From Rhea pennata (taxonomy: Eukaryota > Chordata > Aves > Rheiformes > Rheidae): a stretch of 64,000 nucleotides of DNA. The position numbers and the translations under genes are program-made. This document shows positions 48,506 to 62,826 of the stretch, piece after piece; positions within the stretch are counted from its first letter, which is position 1, and each line of letters begins with the position of its first letter. A model generated the notes under the pieces. The model saw only the letters and a program-made list of their open reading frames with translations, had not been told where the DNA came from and ran no database searches. The DNA is taken from NCBI RefSeq assembly GCF_028389875.1, contig NC_084677.1:12752017-12816016 (forward strand), written 5' to 3'.

Positions 48506-51500
48506 CTGTAACACCTGGCATCTTCAGGCACTTCCTCAGCATGCAAAATTCTTTATTTTTTTCTTCTTCAGAAAAGAGAAAAAAAAATGAAAACTCATGT
48601 CAAAGTTAGGTCACTGCATGTCTTCCAGACTTCCAAAGGATGAATGCTCATGGTCAAATTCTGCCTTCAAATGATCCCTTTCAATCAGCTGTGAATCAGT
48701 CTTGTGCTATTGTCTGAAAGCAAAAATTGGCTCATAAGATGTGGCTGATCTGCTGTTTACACTGATGTTAAAAAAGAAGAAAACTTCTGGAATCTCTGGG
48801 CAGATGGATTCTCATTTGGAGAGTGAAGAGAATTTGCTCCTTTAGTATTTATATGCATTACTACACAGGTGTGGGAGAGCATGTCTTCATTCAGTGCTTC
48901 AGTGTATGCATGCAGTCACACATGGGTTGGTGTGTGTGCATCTCTAGCTTTCTACCTACATTTTTATATTCATGCTTTATATGCAGACTTTTTCCTGGTT
49001 GTTTTAAACATGGCAATGCTGCTGTTAGGCTGATAGTTATAGTAAATATCTGCAGTATATTTAAAATATATTTTTTTTGCTGTGAAATGTGCATATATGA
49101 TTCTTACTGTGTGTTCTTCGTTAAAGCTATGAGCAAAGATAACTGAAGGGCAGCGAAAGTTTCTACCAAGCAAACACCTCATGCAGGTGAATGCAGTAGG
49201 CTAGCTGCTACTGAGACCAATGGAAATGCATTTAAGGCTACTAATACAGGATAAATGGGTTAGGAAAGGCAGAAGTATACCTGTACGGATTTAGAGCAGA
49301 CATCCAAAGTCATTTCCAGTAAGATCAATTAATATTCACAAATAGCCATTTCGTTTGCTCACAGCAAAGTGCCTGCTAGGAGACTACTTTAGTTTCCATA
49401 ACATATAATCAAAAAATTTGTGTACAAATAGGTGTTAACATTTGTTTTGCAAAGGATATCAATCATATTTCAAAAAATAAAGGGACATATTTCAATTTGC
49501 CCAGTATATTATATTCTGACGACTCCGGGTTTCCAGCACTTAAAGTGAATGGCATTTAATATAGAACAACATAACAGGGGTGAGGGCTAGACGTGACCTT
49601 ATTCAAATGTCGTAGCCATTACAAAGCCATTCCCAATGTAATTATAATTAAATACTTTATGCCTTTCTTGCAAATCCTCTGATCGATCATTGATATTAAC
49701 ATTAATATTGTATTACCCCCGAGCAAATGTCTCCCACACAAGTGTTATGGATCACCAGGTTTCCATTAACAAAGTTGTGAGCTATTGCTGTGTGCTGGTT
49801 GTGGATAAATTTACGTAAATTACCTTTTCTCGAGGAAGGGGGAAAAAGTCTAGGGTCCTTTATTCTTTCTTTTTTTTTGAATCTTGGCACGTTGAGTTGA
49901 GCCTGGTGCTGTTCAGCTCCGTGACAGCCTGTCAGCCAGCTTCGTACATCCATAACTAAGCAAAAGGCTCTCGCAGGAACCTCCCTCCTTGCCCCTGCAT
50001 TGAAGCCAGTGAATGGTCTGTATCCGTAATCGGCGTAGCTTGGTAGCTGAGTTAAAGAGCTGAGCCAAAGCCAGGGCTCAGCGATGCACGGAGCCTAGGG
50101 CTGAGTCTGTCTGTCTTTCCGATATGGGCTGGGCAAGGGCAGCGGTCTCTGCACCTTGGTCAAACAGTGCTGGCTGGGACACACGTAGCTGCCAACGTGA
50201 GCAGAAATGTTGGTGTTTGACTCTAAAAATTATTCCTCATCTCAAGGTGGGTCTTCCAGCTTATAAAGTAGAGCAACCTCGATGAGCTATGAATATCGCA
50301 GTGCTAAAAGAGGTGCTGCCTTTGGTGTGGCTGACGCAGCCGGTGCTGCGAGCAAGCTGTTGGCCCAGGCCAAGGCAGCAGGCATGGAAGAGCACAGGCA
50401 GCTTCTTGCACTGCGGTGCTGGCTGCCAGTGCGAAGCAGACGGAGAAGCAGCCTTTTGTCCTGTCCTTCGAGGATCATAAATACCTTTGCACAGGTAAAG
50501 GCACAGATGAAAGGTTTCTTTGGGGGAGAAGCTAGGCTCAGCCTTGCAGAGGGACACTGAAGTGTTTTGCTTATTTATCCGTTCAAAGAAAGGCTTCTGA
50601 TGAAAAACAAAGATTTTGGTGGTGCTACGTCAGCTTACTCTGCAGCGATTTGACTTATAATGATTTAATTTCTTAGACCTTTGTCTTCGGTGTCACAGAA
50701 ATGTTTCTTGCACATCACGGCAGCTGATGAGTGCCCTCCCATGCAGTGACATCAAAAGCTCTTGGGCAAAGCTGCAGCACCGGTGAGGTGAGGTTGGTAG
50801 AGCAGTCAGTGCAGGAAAAGGGTTGACCTCACCTGAGGGAACGTCTCCTCACAGCAGCACCTTGTCTTCATTACAGGAGGGCTAAAGCCAACTAAGAAAG
50901 CCAAAAACAAATGTTTTCTTTGTCAATAAAACCAAGTCCCTGTTCCCCTAGTTTTCTGCCAGTCACGTAGATCTTACTGGTTGAGTCCCATTAAATTGCC
51001 CCAGAAACAAGTACTGTGTCCAAAGAGTGCTGAAAGGTCAAACCACACTGCAGTGCCAGCTCTCGTGGCTCCTTTACTTTGTTTGGTTGCACATTATCGC
51101 ATGGGCTGCCATAGCAGTCTTTAACCATGCTGCAGGTTGGTCCTCACATACTTCGCACACCAGTCTGCACAATCCCTGGCAGCTGACTCTAGACTTCCAG
51201 TTTTGCACCGGTTTCTGCTCACAGAGGATTTTCCTCTGAGGTGGGAATTGTCTGTTCAGGTCCAAGTCCTGCACGTCCTTTCCCTTCTCTTGCTGCTAGA
51301 GGGGATACCCTGTGAGGGGAAGGGGCCTTGAGAGACAGGTCATGGGGAAATAGTTCTGCTATGTCAATCGTCTAGTAGTACAGGACTTGCTAGGACTCTC
51401 TGCAAATGGTACATTCAAGGGGCTTGATGGCTGCTGTAAATTAGGTCTGTATTAAGCCCGTCCTGCAAATCAAAGGCATGACGTCCCCAATCTCCTACTA

Positions 51501-52235
51501 CACTTGAGCTCTGGTGTGAGAAGGAACTGAGCCCATGTGCTTGCACACTGCCAGAGTGAATGGGGTCTTAGTCATCACCACTGGCAGAGTAATACAAAAC
51601 TCCTGTCTGCGATCAGCATTTCAGATCCCAGATCCGGACTGCACGGAGATCCTGCACAGCTAATTCCAGCTGGCCAGTTCCTCTGGAGCACATTCTCCTC
51701 TCAGTTGTGCTGGTGCAAATCCTTGTAAATTCATTAACTTTGGTACAATTGCTGTTGGAATTGAACTTGTGCAATTGAAATGTGCAGCTGAACTTTCCAT
51801 ATAATACTTAAGGTCCTTTTAGTCACACAGTACACTGAACAGTGACAACAATTAATCTCCTAGATGGCACTTGCAGAGTGACCAATGGTCCTGCCCCCGT
51901 ATTTTGCCTTGGAATCTAGCTTCTAGTTGCTTCTTCCAGAACATGGGTACTATATGTGCTGCAAGGCACAAAGAAACTAGTACATAAGCTCCATCTGTGT
52001 TACACTGAGAATGTCTTTCTTATTGCTCTTCAGCTTATTAAATTAAAGACCAGGGTAGGTCCAAGCCTATAGAACTTGCATTGGAATTTTTTAACCCAGG
52101 GAGCTAACAAAAAATAACAAAATAAGTTGTGCTCCCTCCCATTCTAACTACAAGGGTTGCAGGCAAATCCAACTGTGAGAATATTGCCTGAGAAAGAACT
52201 GCAGGATTTCTCCCACTGTGAAATCCAGCTGTTAA
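48506..52235. other. Intergenic stretch downstream of FOXL3, no gene recognised
   Basis: A+T-rich to about 49900, then moderately G+C-rich around 50000-51400. Overlapping short open frames near 50261-50560 on both strands reflect this composition and show no domain or homology. Confidence 0.55.
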
Positions 52236-52239
52236 TTCA

Positions 52240-52320
52240 AACAGAAGGGATGGACCTGACTAGATAGGCCAACTGGCTTGTTTCCATCCCAAAGTCCATT
52301 GTGTTCCACAAGTCCCTAAG
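52240..52320 (+). mobile_element. Possible degraded CR1 3' end
   Basis: ACTAGATAGGCC, then CTTGTTTCCATCCCAAAGTC, then CATTGTGTTCCA resembles the CR1 tail pattern (CTAGATGACC, CCTTCCAACCCAAA, CATTCTATGATTCTA) with many changes. The match is short and uncertain. Confidence 0.35.
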
Positions 52321-55302
52321 TTTATGGTTGTGAAGGTCTTCCAAGGCCTGTAACAAAGTATGGCATGCAATGTTTTTGTTTTGGAATGCACACTGCAAAG
52401 GAAAAACAAGGTTTGAATTTATCTTTCAAATGAAGATCCTGGAATCTCTCAGGATAAACAGTTTAAATTAGGAATCAAAACATGCCATGTTTCTCACCAT
52501 AATTATGAAACTGAAAATAAGCACTTGCAGAGTCCTATCAGAGAGGAAAACAAGAGGTTGTGATAAGCCGTTTCTCTTTGACATGAGTATTTTTGTGTGT
52601 GCTCGTGGTCACCTCATAAAAGGAGAACGCAACGTGCAGCATGGTGTATAACCCTTCATCTTTTGGGGGTTGTCATTCTGTCAGAGTGCTTCACGAAAAT
52701 GTTTTGCCCTTCAGGATCGAGCTGTTGTCCCCCATCATCTATGTGTACATCAGATTCATACTATCCTGTCTTGCATTGAGCAAAGCATCAGTAAATAGGA
52801 TACCAAAACACTCTTGACTTGCCAGCCTGAGTGGTGCAGCTCAGTTCAGCTCTCTTGCTGCTAGGACTACACAAAATAGCTGTTCTGCATGAAAACTGCG
52901 TCTTCTTAGGTCTTTGTCTAAAACATAATTAAGACGTAATAGGCTTGGAAGCTTGTTCAGTTTTCATAGGTATATCAGTGACTCCAATTAAAAAAACAGA
53001 CTTCCCGAAATGTGCACAGCTACAGAAATGCTACTCTTTCCTTCAGCCATTAAAATCTTTTGTCAGTACTATCACTGCTGCTGTTAGTGAGAAACCCTGG
53101 CCTTACAGCCCCATTTATGTGAAGCTAACTACCTCCCTGAAGCTGTAGTTTCCATAGCTGCTAATGGTGAAAAACTGTGATTTTTTTTTCCTTTGGGAAA
53201 AAAAAAAATAGGATAGAATCAACTTTCCTCTTGAGCCCAAAAGCTCCACTGACCATTAGCCATCTGTCCCAAGCATATCTGCTGTAGCTGAAAATCTTTT
53301 CTGAGGTTTCATACCATAGATATTTATTTCTACATCAGAATTGCTCCCTATCTTCCCCTCTTTGCCTCAAAGCGTTATGCTGTGCTAGTATTGACCGCAA
53401 CCAGACTGCTGCTGCCATACTCTCCTTGCAACATGGTCTATCAGAGACCGAGAAAAAGAATCATCTCTCTCCATAAGCAGTGAATGCAGAAAACAACAGG
53501 TGCAATGAACTGTGTTTTGTGGTTCTTTCTCTCAAGCTTTTCTAGGCGAGGGCTATACAAGAAATCATCGAATCTGAGAGGCATTTTGGTATATTCATAC
53601 CTTAACATTGCTCTGAACTGGGCCATCTGGGACCAGCTTCTCAGGTTGAAGTCTGACTCTCATGAAGTGAATGGGAGTCTTGCATTGGGCTCAAGGGACA
53701 AAAGCCTCATCCTCTGTTACCAGGATTAATCAGATCAAAGGCCATGTGAATAGCAAAGAAAATTAAATATCTTCTAGCAGTTATTTGGTGTCTTCTCAAG
53801 ACCAAATAACAGTCTGTCTCCACAGGTTTCTTCAGCCCTGCCTTTCAGCCAGAAAAATACTCCCTGTATTCAGTGGGAAATGTGTCCAAATATGGAAGAA
53901 GTTCCTCAAAACCCAAGGTCTGAACACCACAGAACCAGATGTTGGTGTCTCGGTGAGATTCCTGGTGCAAAGATGTCTGCATGTTGTTTGAGAGCACCTC
54001 TGCTCTGGGACTGGTGCGAATAAACCAGTTAAGCTAAGATAATACCCAGATTCAGGATCTCAAATTTTCTTTCAATAGGAAACTGTCGCAAAATCTGCTA
54101 CAGTTTGGCAACAGGATGACACTATATTACTTTCTATTTTGTTTTGCTGTTGATGAAATTACAGGAAAACAAATATTTTCAAGATGATACATAGTGTATC
54201 CCTAAAAAACACCAAGAGAATTTAATATAAACTATGGACACATGGTTTGCTTTGTTGTTCTAAGTAACCATTTCCTTTTAACAAAATGAAAAGCTAGTTG
54301 TGCTGTGATGCTGCAGATCATAAATTAGCAGTTTTCATATGGTTCTGTGCAATTGTTTCATGAAGAGCTTTAGGCTACTTCAGACAAAAATTTCAAATAA
54401 AATGTGAATTCATTGAACTGTAACTTGTGGTATTAGATTTATAATAAACAGAGGTAGGTCACATAATCATGTCATTGAAAACAACATTATAAAATTCAAG
54501 AAGCAACATTTTAATCCAGTTTGGGTTCTGATCCTAAAGTCAAGAGGAAGCTTGACTCTTTCTGCTTGCCAGCTCACAGAAACCTGGTCAAACCTAGACT
54601 GGACATGGAGAGGAGGCAGCTGGCCACACGTTTTCAAATAGGACTGCTGAAGTAGGGGAAGAGAAGACAGATTTCTTGTCAGCTAGAGAAGAAATGACCC
54701 AAACAAAGCTGACAGAAGCCTGCTCCAGTGCCAGACTGTGATGGAATTGCCAGGTGAAGAGTGGAGTGGGGCTCATGGCAGTCCTTCCTTCCAGCATCTT
54801 TCTCACTTTGTCCTCATCATCTTCATCTTCAAGCTATCATAATTCATATTCAGTGGAGCAGTTAGGGAAGAGCTCCCCAGGGCACCAGAATGCTTGAGGC
54901 ATCAGTCTGCTTTCTCATCCCACCTACACAAGAGTCCTGAAAGCCAGGTGGCTGCTCAGGCCCCAAGGAGGATTGGGGTGCACAAGGGACAGGTTGTCCC
55001 AGCAGGAACAAGGGTGTAAGTCAATAGCTTTTCTCCAAGTTCTGTCTCTCTCCATCTGTAGCAGAAGCAATCTGATTTCTCATCCTTCAGGTAGCCAAAC
55101 GCAGAGGCTGTGTGCTCCACAGAGAAGCTTTAAGTCACCTTGGATGAATGAGTACTTTAGAAGTATCTCTAGCCTCTATTGAGGCATGTGTACCTTGATG
55201 TGGAAGAGATGCAGCTATTACTCTTTCAGAAGAGATCCCTCCTGTCTTCAGAGGGTCCTTATAGCTGAGACGGAAAACATATTTTCAGCCGGCAGAGTCT
55301 CC

Positions 55303-55324
55303 TGTGTTATCTTACGATAACACA
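55303..55324. repeat. Perfect 9-bp inverted repeat
   Basis: TGTGTTATC and GATAACACA are exact reverse complements around TTAC. It contains paired GATA-type motifs (TTATC/GATAA), so a GATA-factor site is conceivable. Confidence 0.7.
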
Positions 55325-57017
55325 ACCAAGATCCTGAGGTGATCTCGGACATGTATAGCCCAAAGGACTATGTCCCAAAGGACACCCCTTGGACCAGTCT
55401 CACTTGACTTCTCTCATGGGATATGGGATGGGGGCAAGCCAGGGACTTACAGCAGCCTGCCTTGCCCGGTCTCTCTCCCCACTGGTGACAGCAGAAGAGA
55501 TGTAGCACCTCCAGAAAGATGTGTGAGGAGCAGTCCACCTCACTGATGGCATTCATAGCCTAGGTCCAAGTGTCCTCAGGAAACAAGGCAGCATGTTTTG
55601 CACGGTTGAAAATAGTCAAGGATCATCTCAGCCAGGCAGAGAGACATTTGCTGCCTCCATGCTGAGCAGCACACACGTGGCTCACTCCCAGGATGGGGAC
55701 AGGCTGCAGGGCTTACCTGCCTGGAGGGGCTGCTGGCATGCAGGTGTGCCCTTGCTGGTGGAGAAGCTCCTGGACCAAAATGTGCTCACATTAAACATGC
55801 CTTACTGGACAGACGTTTATCTGAGAGGAGGCTCATTTCTCCTTTTAACGGATGTTTTTGTAAGACCAGATGAATAACTGTGGCAGGTCTGTGCTACAGC
55901 ATCATAAAGCTGTAGCTTGCTACTTTCACCAGAAAATCATTTGAGAGGGAAGAAATTAATGTGCCTGAAAGTGCATACAACTTTTTTTCTTTACTGCTAA
56001 GCCTGGCTGAGTCTGAATCTTTTATATTATAGCAACAGTGAGATTTGAATTTGGAGAGCAAAGACAACATATGAGCCCCCAAACCAAAAATAGTTTATTA
56101 CTACAAGGAATACTCCTGTTAGTGACTTAGGTTTTTTGTATTCTGGGCTCTGTGGATATGGTTGCATGTGTAGACCACATACGAAATTGCTATCACAGTC
56201 CTGATTCTGGGTTGCAATTACTGGGGCTGAAGTTTAAAATTTTTCCAACTGCTGAACTCACGAGTTAAATGACTGTGTAGTTACTGAAATTGATTATCAG
56301 GCTTCCTGTTTCCTTGCTTGTGATCCAGTAATATTGACATACAGTACACGGAAATTGCTATCTGAACTACTAGTAGCAATAGCTAGAGGCAATTACAGAA
56401 GTATTGCTGGTGGTGGCACATGGACTCTTTTATTAGATTTAACTGTATTTTGATTATAATGCATTCATTCGAGATAGCAGGAAATTCTATATATTTTTTT
56501 CGAACTGCAGCCAAGAAAACATTTTTTTTTTGTTGTTGTTGTTTCTGTATTTCAGCCACTTCTCTGGAATGGCCCAGCAAGAAAATCTTCTGGCTTCCAG
56601 AGACTCAGTGCCATTTTGACTCTAAAGCTGTCGATTCGTTGGGGCAAGTCATTTTATCTCTCTGTGCCTCCACAGCCCCATCTGCAAGGCCAATACAGAA
56701 AGTCCACCTTTGCAAAGCATTTTGTTTAGAAATATACTCTATATAGCAAGTTCATGCTGTTAACCTACTTTATCTTCACTTGCTGTCACCTTTCCTCCCT
56801 CTGCTTTGATCATTTGTAGTGCTTGAACATTTCATCCATCCCATCACTGACCATTTGGCACAGATCAGTTTTGCAGAGGGATCTGAATCATACATAAATG
56901 TATACAAGCTACCAGCTCTCCTACTTTTGCATGACTCCAGAATCTGGGATTTTAAGAAAAGTAGAAAGTAGAAATAGAATTGGAATAAGATCACAAGACT
57001 TGGAAATGGCATAACCG

Positions 57018-57039
57018 TTTTTTGTTTTTTTTTTTTTTT
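57018..57039. repeat. T homopolymer run
   Basis: A run of T with a single interrupting G, in intergenic sequence. Confidence 0.85.
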
Positions 57040-60000
57040 AATTATGTTGCACCTCATTTTCAAGATGAGGTTAAGCATACCCATCTTTCTAGCTAAATGA
57101 AAGAAACTTTCATGACATATTAACTCATGCTTACTACCTGCATTACCAAACCAAGGGGAATCTTTGTGCACTTAAAGCAAATGGAAGCATTTTACATGCC
57201 ATTCTTTCAGTAAAAGTCCACAAGTAAACCTTGCACTGGCAGTAAAAATGAGCAGAGGACTCCTGCTCCTTCAGGAGGAGACTGCAGCATCTGCGATGAG
57301 GGTATTCCAGCAGGGGATTGAACTTATCTCTTAAAAGGATCTCTGTACTGCCATAATATTTGTTCAAATCCAAGGAATCCATCTCGGAGCTTAAAATAGC
57401 TTTTTGCTACAGCAGATGCTCCCAGGGGAAAAAAAAAAAATCTCCAAGAGAATCCAATCTAGCTCATCTTGTGATATTTCCAAGCCAGTTAAGAGGTGGA
57501 AGTATTCCATAACCCAACTATACAGGCTCAACAGAAAGAGGACTTTGATTTTGCCTTCAGATGAATTTCCCAGGCTAAAATGAGCTCGTTACTTAGTATT
57601 TGCTGCAAACCTAATCTCAGTGTCATCCTGAAGCAATGATCCATGGCCATCCATTACGCAAAGGTTGAGAAAAAAAGTGGATTGCCATGGGATTGCCATG
57701 GATCGTGGCTTCCCGACAGGCCAACCTTTTCAGAAGAAAAGTTCAGTAGAACTGGGAAAGTTATTTTTTTGCCTTGCTTGTGTGATTTGCGGGAAAAGAG
57801 CTTTTACTAATGAGCTCTGCCCTCCTCTTTCCTTCAGAAGTCCCTGGGGCTTTGCATGTATGACTGCCCACCTAAGTTTTAGCCAAAGTGAGCAGTGAGC
57901 ATGAACAAAGTAGATAAAACAGCACTGCAGTTAGAGAGATCTTACACCTGCAACCGCTCTGCAACTGCTTCCAAAGGCATAAAGTAGCATATATTGGGAC
58001 CACTGTGAGCTGTAAGAAGGATAAAAAACTTCTGTCTCTCTGCAATGCCAGATATCTGCAGTTTAAGCAATAGTTTAGCTATAAAGATCCCTCACTTCTA
58101 AGTGAAGCTTAAAAAAAAGGTAGACCTTAGGAAAACTGAATCTTTAACAGAGTCAGAAACTAGACTTGCCAAAATGCGGTGAGAACAGTTCTTCTGAGTG
58201 AAGATTTTGTCCCTCAGAAGAGGATAGAGTGGAAATTTCACCTGCTACCATGAGGCGTTTAGGAAAAGTAAGAGAAATGCAGAAGGGTTGCACAAAATAT
58301 CCAAACCTGACAATTTTCTCAAAGCTGATCATGATGAAGTGGAAGAGGAGCATATTTTGGACATGCCTGTCATATCTTCTCCGTGACTTATATGGAGCCA
58401 GACTATGGTACTCCACCAGGTGCTAACACGAAAGTTAATGGGAATTTCATATTGATTAAATGTGTGTAAAATGATGTTTGAAATGAATTCAGTTTAGTGT
58501 CTTTTCATCAGTAAAACCAGTTTAAGTTGTATAATGTTTTTCTTGTTAAAATAATTAGTCCCCAATCAGGGTAATTTGGAGGACTAGCTAGGTTATTTTA
58601 AGGCAATGTTATGCTTTCTTCAAGAAAATGCTTTTCTGTTTCAATTATTTCCACAAAGTGATGCAGATAATTACTTAATGCTTTATCATTCTACTACATA
58701 ATCCCTGAGCATCTGAAGAGTATTAATGGGAGCAGAACTTGGCAAAATTATCTGTGATTTTTTCCCCAATATTTTCCATGCCAAAGAGAGAATGTCTCAG
58801 TCAATGAGGTTTGCAAGCTTTCTGATTTCTGCTTGCAAAATGATCCAGGAACAAAATGTATTCCTTCAGCTGGAGCTTTGGGACTGCTTTCATGTCACCG
58901 TGGTTTTAATACATTACATTTTAGCTAGGTTTAACCCAAGTCAATTGGTACACCTTGGTCCCAGTACCTCTATTGTTTATCCACATAAATCACTTTATGG
59001 AGAAGAATCAGGGCCTAAGACTTAATGGTTTGTTTTGTTTGTTTAAATATTAGCATCCACCAGCTGTGCCAAATAGACCTTTTTCATTAGTTGTTTGATC
59101 ATGGTGGGAAAAGCTATTAATTTAGTCACTTCCCTGCAATGAGCTCTGGGGTTGCTACCAAATCACTAACTGATGAAAACAATAAATGCTAGACTGTATT
59201 AACTGTAAAGGTTAATCCATAAATCAAAGGGAAATGTCAGATGCCTTTTAACATTGATTGAGATGTAATTTGGTGTTGGTAGTGATATGTTTGTTACATA
59301 AATTCACAAATGCACTCGATTCCTGTTAGGAGTCTGGGTCTTTGTAAGTTAAAACAAATTAAGTACTTTGTTTTATTTATGTAACTATATAAAGATAATT
59401 ACCTCCTTCTGTTTCAGTTGCGATGTATCACTGATTTTAAAATAGGTGAATATTATTATCCAGCTCCTCTTCCAGGTCTCTACATTTGACTTCGTATGAA
59501 AATGAATATACTGTTGTTTTTGCTGAAACTGTATCACTACCTTAAATACGATAAGCTGGGTGTTCCTTTTAATTTTTGTTTTCAAATCATGTTTTTTAAA
59601 TTACTGCACAAGGATCAGCCTTTGTATAAATGTGCTCAGAAGTATAAAACATATTTTCTATATTATAGATACATAATATTTAAATATAAAATATAAAACA
59701 ACAAATATGAGGAGGAAATGCCACAAATTAGATCAGAACGGAACACAGAAACCAATGCCAAAACAGCACAGAAATGATCATTATGGTCACTCACAGAAAC
59801 ATTTCTTTCCACTACTCTTTATGAGCGAAATGTGAGGCCAGAGAATTCTTAACTCAGTGCAAATGTGAAACATGTCACCAGACTTCGAAATAGAAACAAA
59901 TAACACAGTCCTTTCAAGCTTTATATACTTAAGAAAAATTGCAGAAAAAAATCCTCAAGGGTAGTAGCATCAATCCCATGGCGCTACCGGCAGGAACGAG

Positions 60001-62113
60001 GAGCCCCGGGGGTTTTGTACGGGCTGTTGCTTGGCTGGGCACTCAAGGCTGCCCAAGCTGTGACGAGTCTGCTCTTCCCAGAAACTGCAGGGTCCCTGCC
60101 TCAAGTTTTATGCTGTATTTCTTTCTTAGAGAGAATTGCAAATGATACGGTTTAACACAGCAATCACTGCACAATGTCTGTGGGACCAGCCCTGTGAGGA
60201 TAGCCAGGGCAGAAGGACTTTCTGCCGGTCAGTTTAGCAGACTCAACAGCGAGAACTTTTCCCCTTCAAAATCCTTAAGGGCATCAATCGAAATCAGTGT
60301 GCAAAATGCTTCCAGTAAGATGTGTCATGACATGAGACATGAGACAATTAAAAATTGTCTTAGAAGTTCTCCAGTCTGTGGTAGTGGAGTTCTCCATAGC
60401 TCAGCCGGAGCAGCAGAGTATCTCAGCGATGGAAAAGGGCTGAGCAGCACCGTCCCATGTGGATGCTGAATTTAACTCTTTAACGGTTTCTAAAGTCCTA
60501 AGTCTTCGCCTGATCAAAATTAAAAAGGTCAAAATTTTATTGTCTACCTCCCTCTGTGCACACAGATAACCATGAGTGAAAACGTTTATTTACCTGATTT
60601 CCGTATTTGCCTGTAAAAGCCTCAGAGGGTTGAGCCACATCCTCAGCACACGGATATTTTTTCTGTAGTGCTTCCCTTACCACCATAAAAACTTAGCCTA
60701 TGTAAGAAATTTTGGGAGGGCATGGAGGAAGCAGGATTCTGTGCCAATGCATGGCCGGAGAAAGCCAAGAAGGGCACAGGTTAGACACCTGCAAATAAAG
60801 GCAAATATCCAGGCTCAGCTGCTCACGTCTGCTGCTTCTGTCCTCCCAGGGCACCTCAGAGGAGTTTACAGAGGCTGAAAGGGCTGGGGAAAATGCAGGA
60901 GGTTGCTGCGGAGCATGGGTATGGAGGGGAAGCGATAAAACATCTCACCATGGCTCTGCATGCGGTGCAGGAATGCTGCACGACATGGCCGTTTGCTGAG
61001 CCCCTGGGGACCGTCTGCTGGGGCTATCTAAATGAGGTCCTCAGAAAAGGGCAGGGTAGGAAAGATGCAAAAGGAGATTAAGACCACCCTGACCTCCAAC
61101 CAACTCCCACGGCTCTGCATCTTGTCCTCAGAAGCCAGCGGAAAAACTTCTTTGTAATCTGAAGCAATGCAGTCAAACATGAATCACACATCCACATGCA
61201 GGAAAAGAGTTCTGATAAACATTAGAACAGATTTTGCCAGGAAGAGCAAATCTTCATGCTAAAATAAGTCTGTCTCTCTGTCTGGAGCTTTCTTTTATTG
61301 TTGGCTTTTTCTCTTCATGTCAGATCAGTATTTGCAGATTTTTCAACCACATTTACCCTGCTTATATATAGTTCTCTAACCAAACGTTCAATACTCCTCA
61401 TCTTCAAGAATGGAACAGTAATGAGTGTATAACGAGCTATGGCACAGCCACTAGTTTCCATGCCTTTTAAACTAGCTCCAACAGCTCTGAAATCTTCAGA
61501 GTAGATTAGTCAAGCCCTGCTGATTCACATCGCTATTGTCTTTGGAAATAAATGAAATCATATTAATATTCACATTGTCATTCATTTGGATACTAATTGA
61601 AAGTATTACAAAATAAACTACAGAGGAAAACACACAAAGGCGTGTGACTAGGATAAACTTCAGGGATGTGAATAAATCCAACACTTTTTTATTCAAGTGT
61701 TGGATGTAGAGGGACTTCTGAAACCACCAGCTTTTGGAATTCCTCCTGCACTCTTGCTGTCACACAGTGGAAACACTAGAGGTCAGTTCTCTTATCAGTT
61801 ATCATAGCCACGTTCTTTTTCTGCTGGCTGGTGCTAATGGTATGGCTAACACGAAGAGGGCAAAAAAATCTACAGAGGTTGAGGAGCCCTTCCAGCTGGG
61901 GAGAGGAGAACCCTGGCAGATGATCAAGTTGTGGCTCTGCTCATGGTGGCAAGTGTGACAGGCCTCAACCAGGTGTCATCCGACTTTTGCAGCAGTCAGC
62001 TCAAGCTGATGAACAACCCCCTCCTGCTCCATCTTCAGCTCCTATATGACCTCAGCTGAAACCTTTCGGTCACTGTAATGCACCAGTGAAATTTTCAAGC
62101 TAAATATTGCTGG

Positions 62114-62154
62114 TCTTTCTTTTTCTTTTATTCTTTTTCTTTTTTTACTTTTTG
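62114..62154. repeat. CTTT-rich polypyrimidine stretch
   Basis: Irregular TTTC/CTTTT units form a low-complexity strand-asymmetric tract. Confidence 0.8.
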
Positions 62155-62795
62155 AAAAATTGTTCCCTTGATTTATTAAACACTGATTCAAACCCTTGGA
62201 CTTGCTAGATCAGGACTAGAAAGAGTAGATTCCTCCCATAAGGATCTATACTCTACATTGCTAACATCCAAGTGCTTGTAAAGAAAAGCAAAACGTACAA
62301 CAAACTAGGCAGTCCATGAATTAGTCCTCCTATCGGTCTTACCCTGCACACCTAGAGTGTTATCTCCTGCTTCATCGAACCTGCCCTGATGTGACCTGGT
62401 TTAGTTAGTGCACAGTGCAGAACTCCCCATATCAACTTATATCACTTATACAGAGCTCACTCTGTATAAGGTAGTACATAAGATTAACACTGGGTTTTGC
62501 CCTCCCATAGTCATTTTGGGATGCTCAAATACAAATATGTAGAAGGTTTTCCCTTCAGAACAAACCATACACTCCTCCATCTAGCCAAATTATATTCAAG
62601 ATTAAATAAACCAATGAGCAAAGAAAAAACCCGCAAAACTCTCAAGTATAAAATTTCTGCAACAAAAGCAGAGTAGAACTTTCAGTTATCTAGAAGTTAG
62701 AAACAGAGAAGATATTGCTATTTTTTTTAACCCTGATCACAGTACAGTGGCATTGAATCTAAACTATTCATTAGGAACTAAAACCAAACATTTTG

Positions 62796-62826
62796 CCCCC
62801 CCCTTTTTTTTTTCTTTTTTTTTTTT
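62796..62826. repeat. C8 followed by interrupted T run
   Basis: Eight C's are followed by a T run broken by one C. It makes the open frame on the opposite strand (62764-62973) a poly-Lys artefact. Confidence 0.85.

Noticed and set aside
50261..50560. Pair of ~95-codon frames on opposite strands in a G+C-richer patch
   Set aside because: Ala/Arg/Ser-rich composition without conserved pattern; no splice or poly(A) context.
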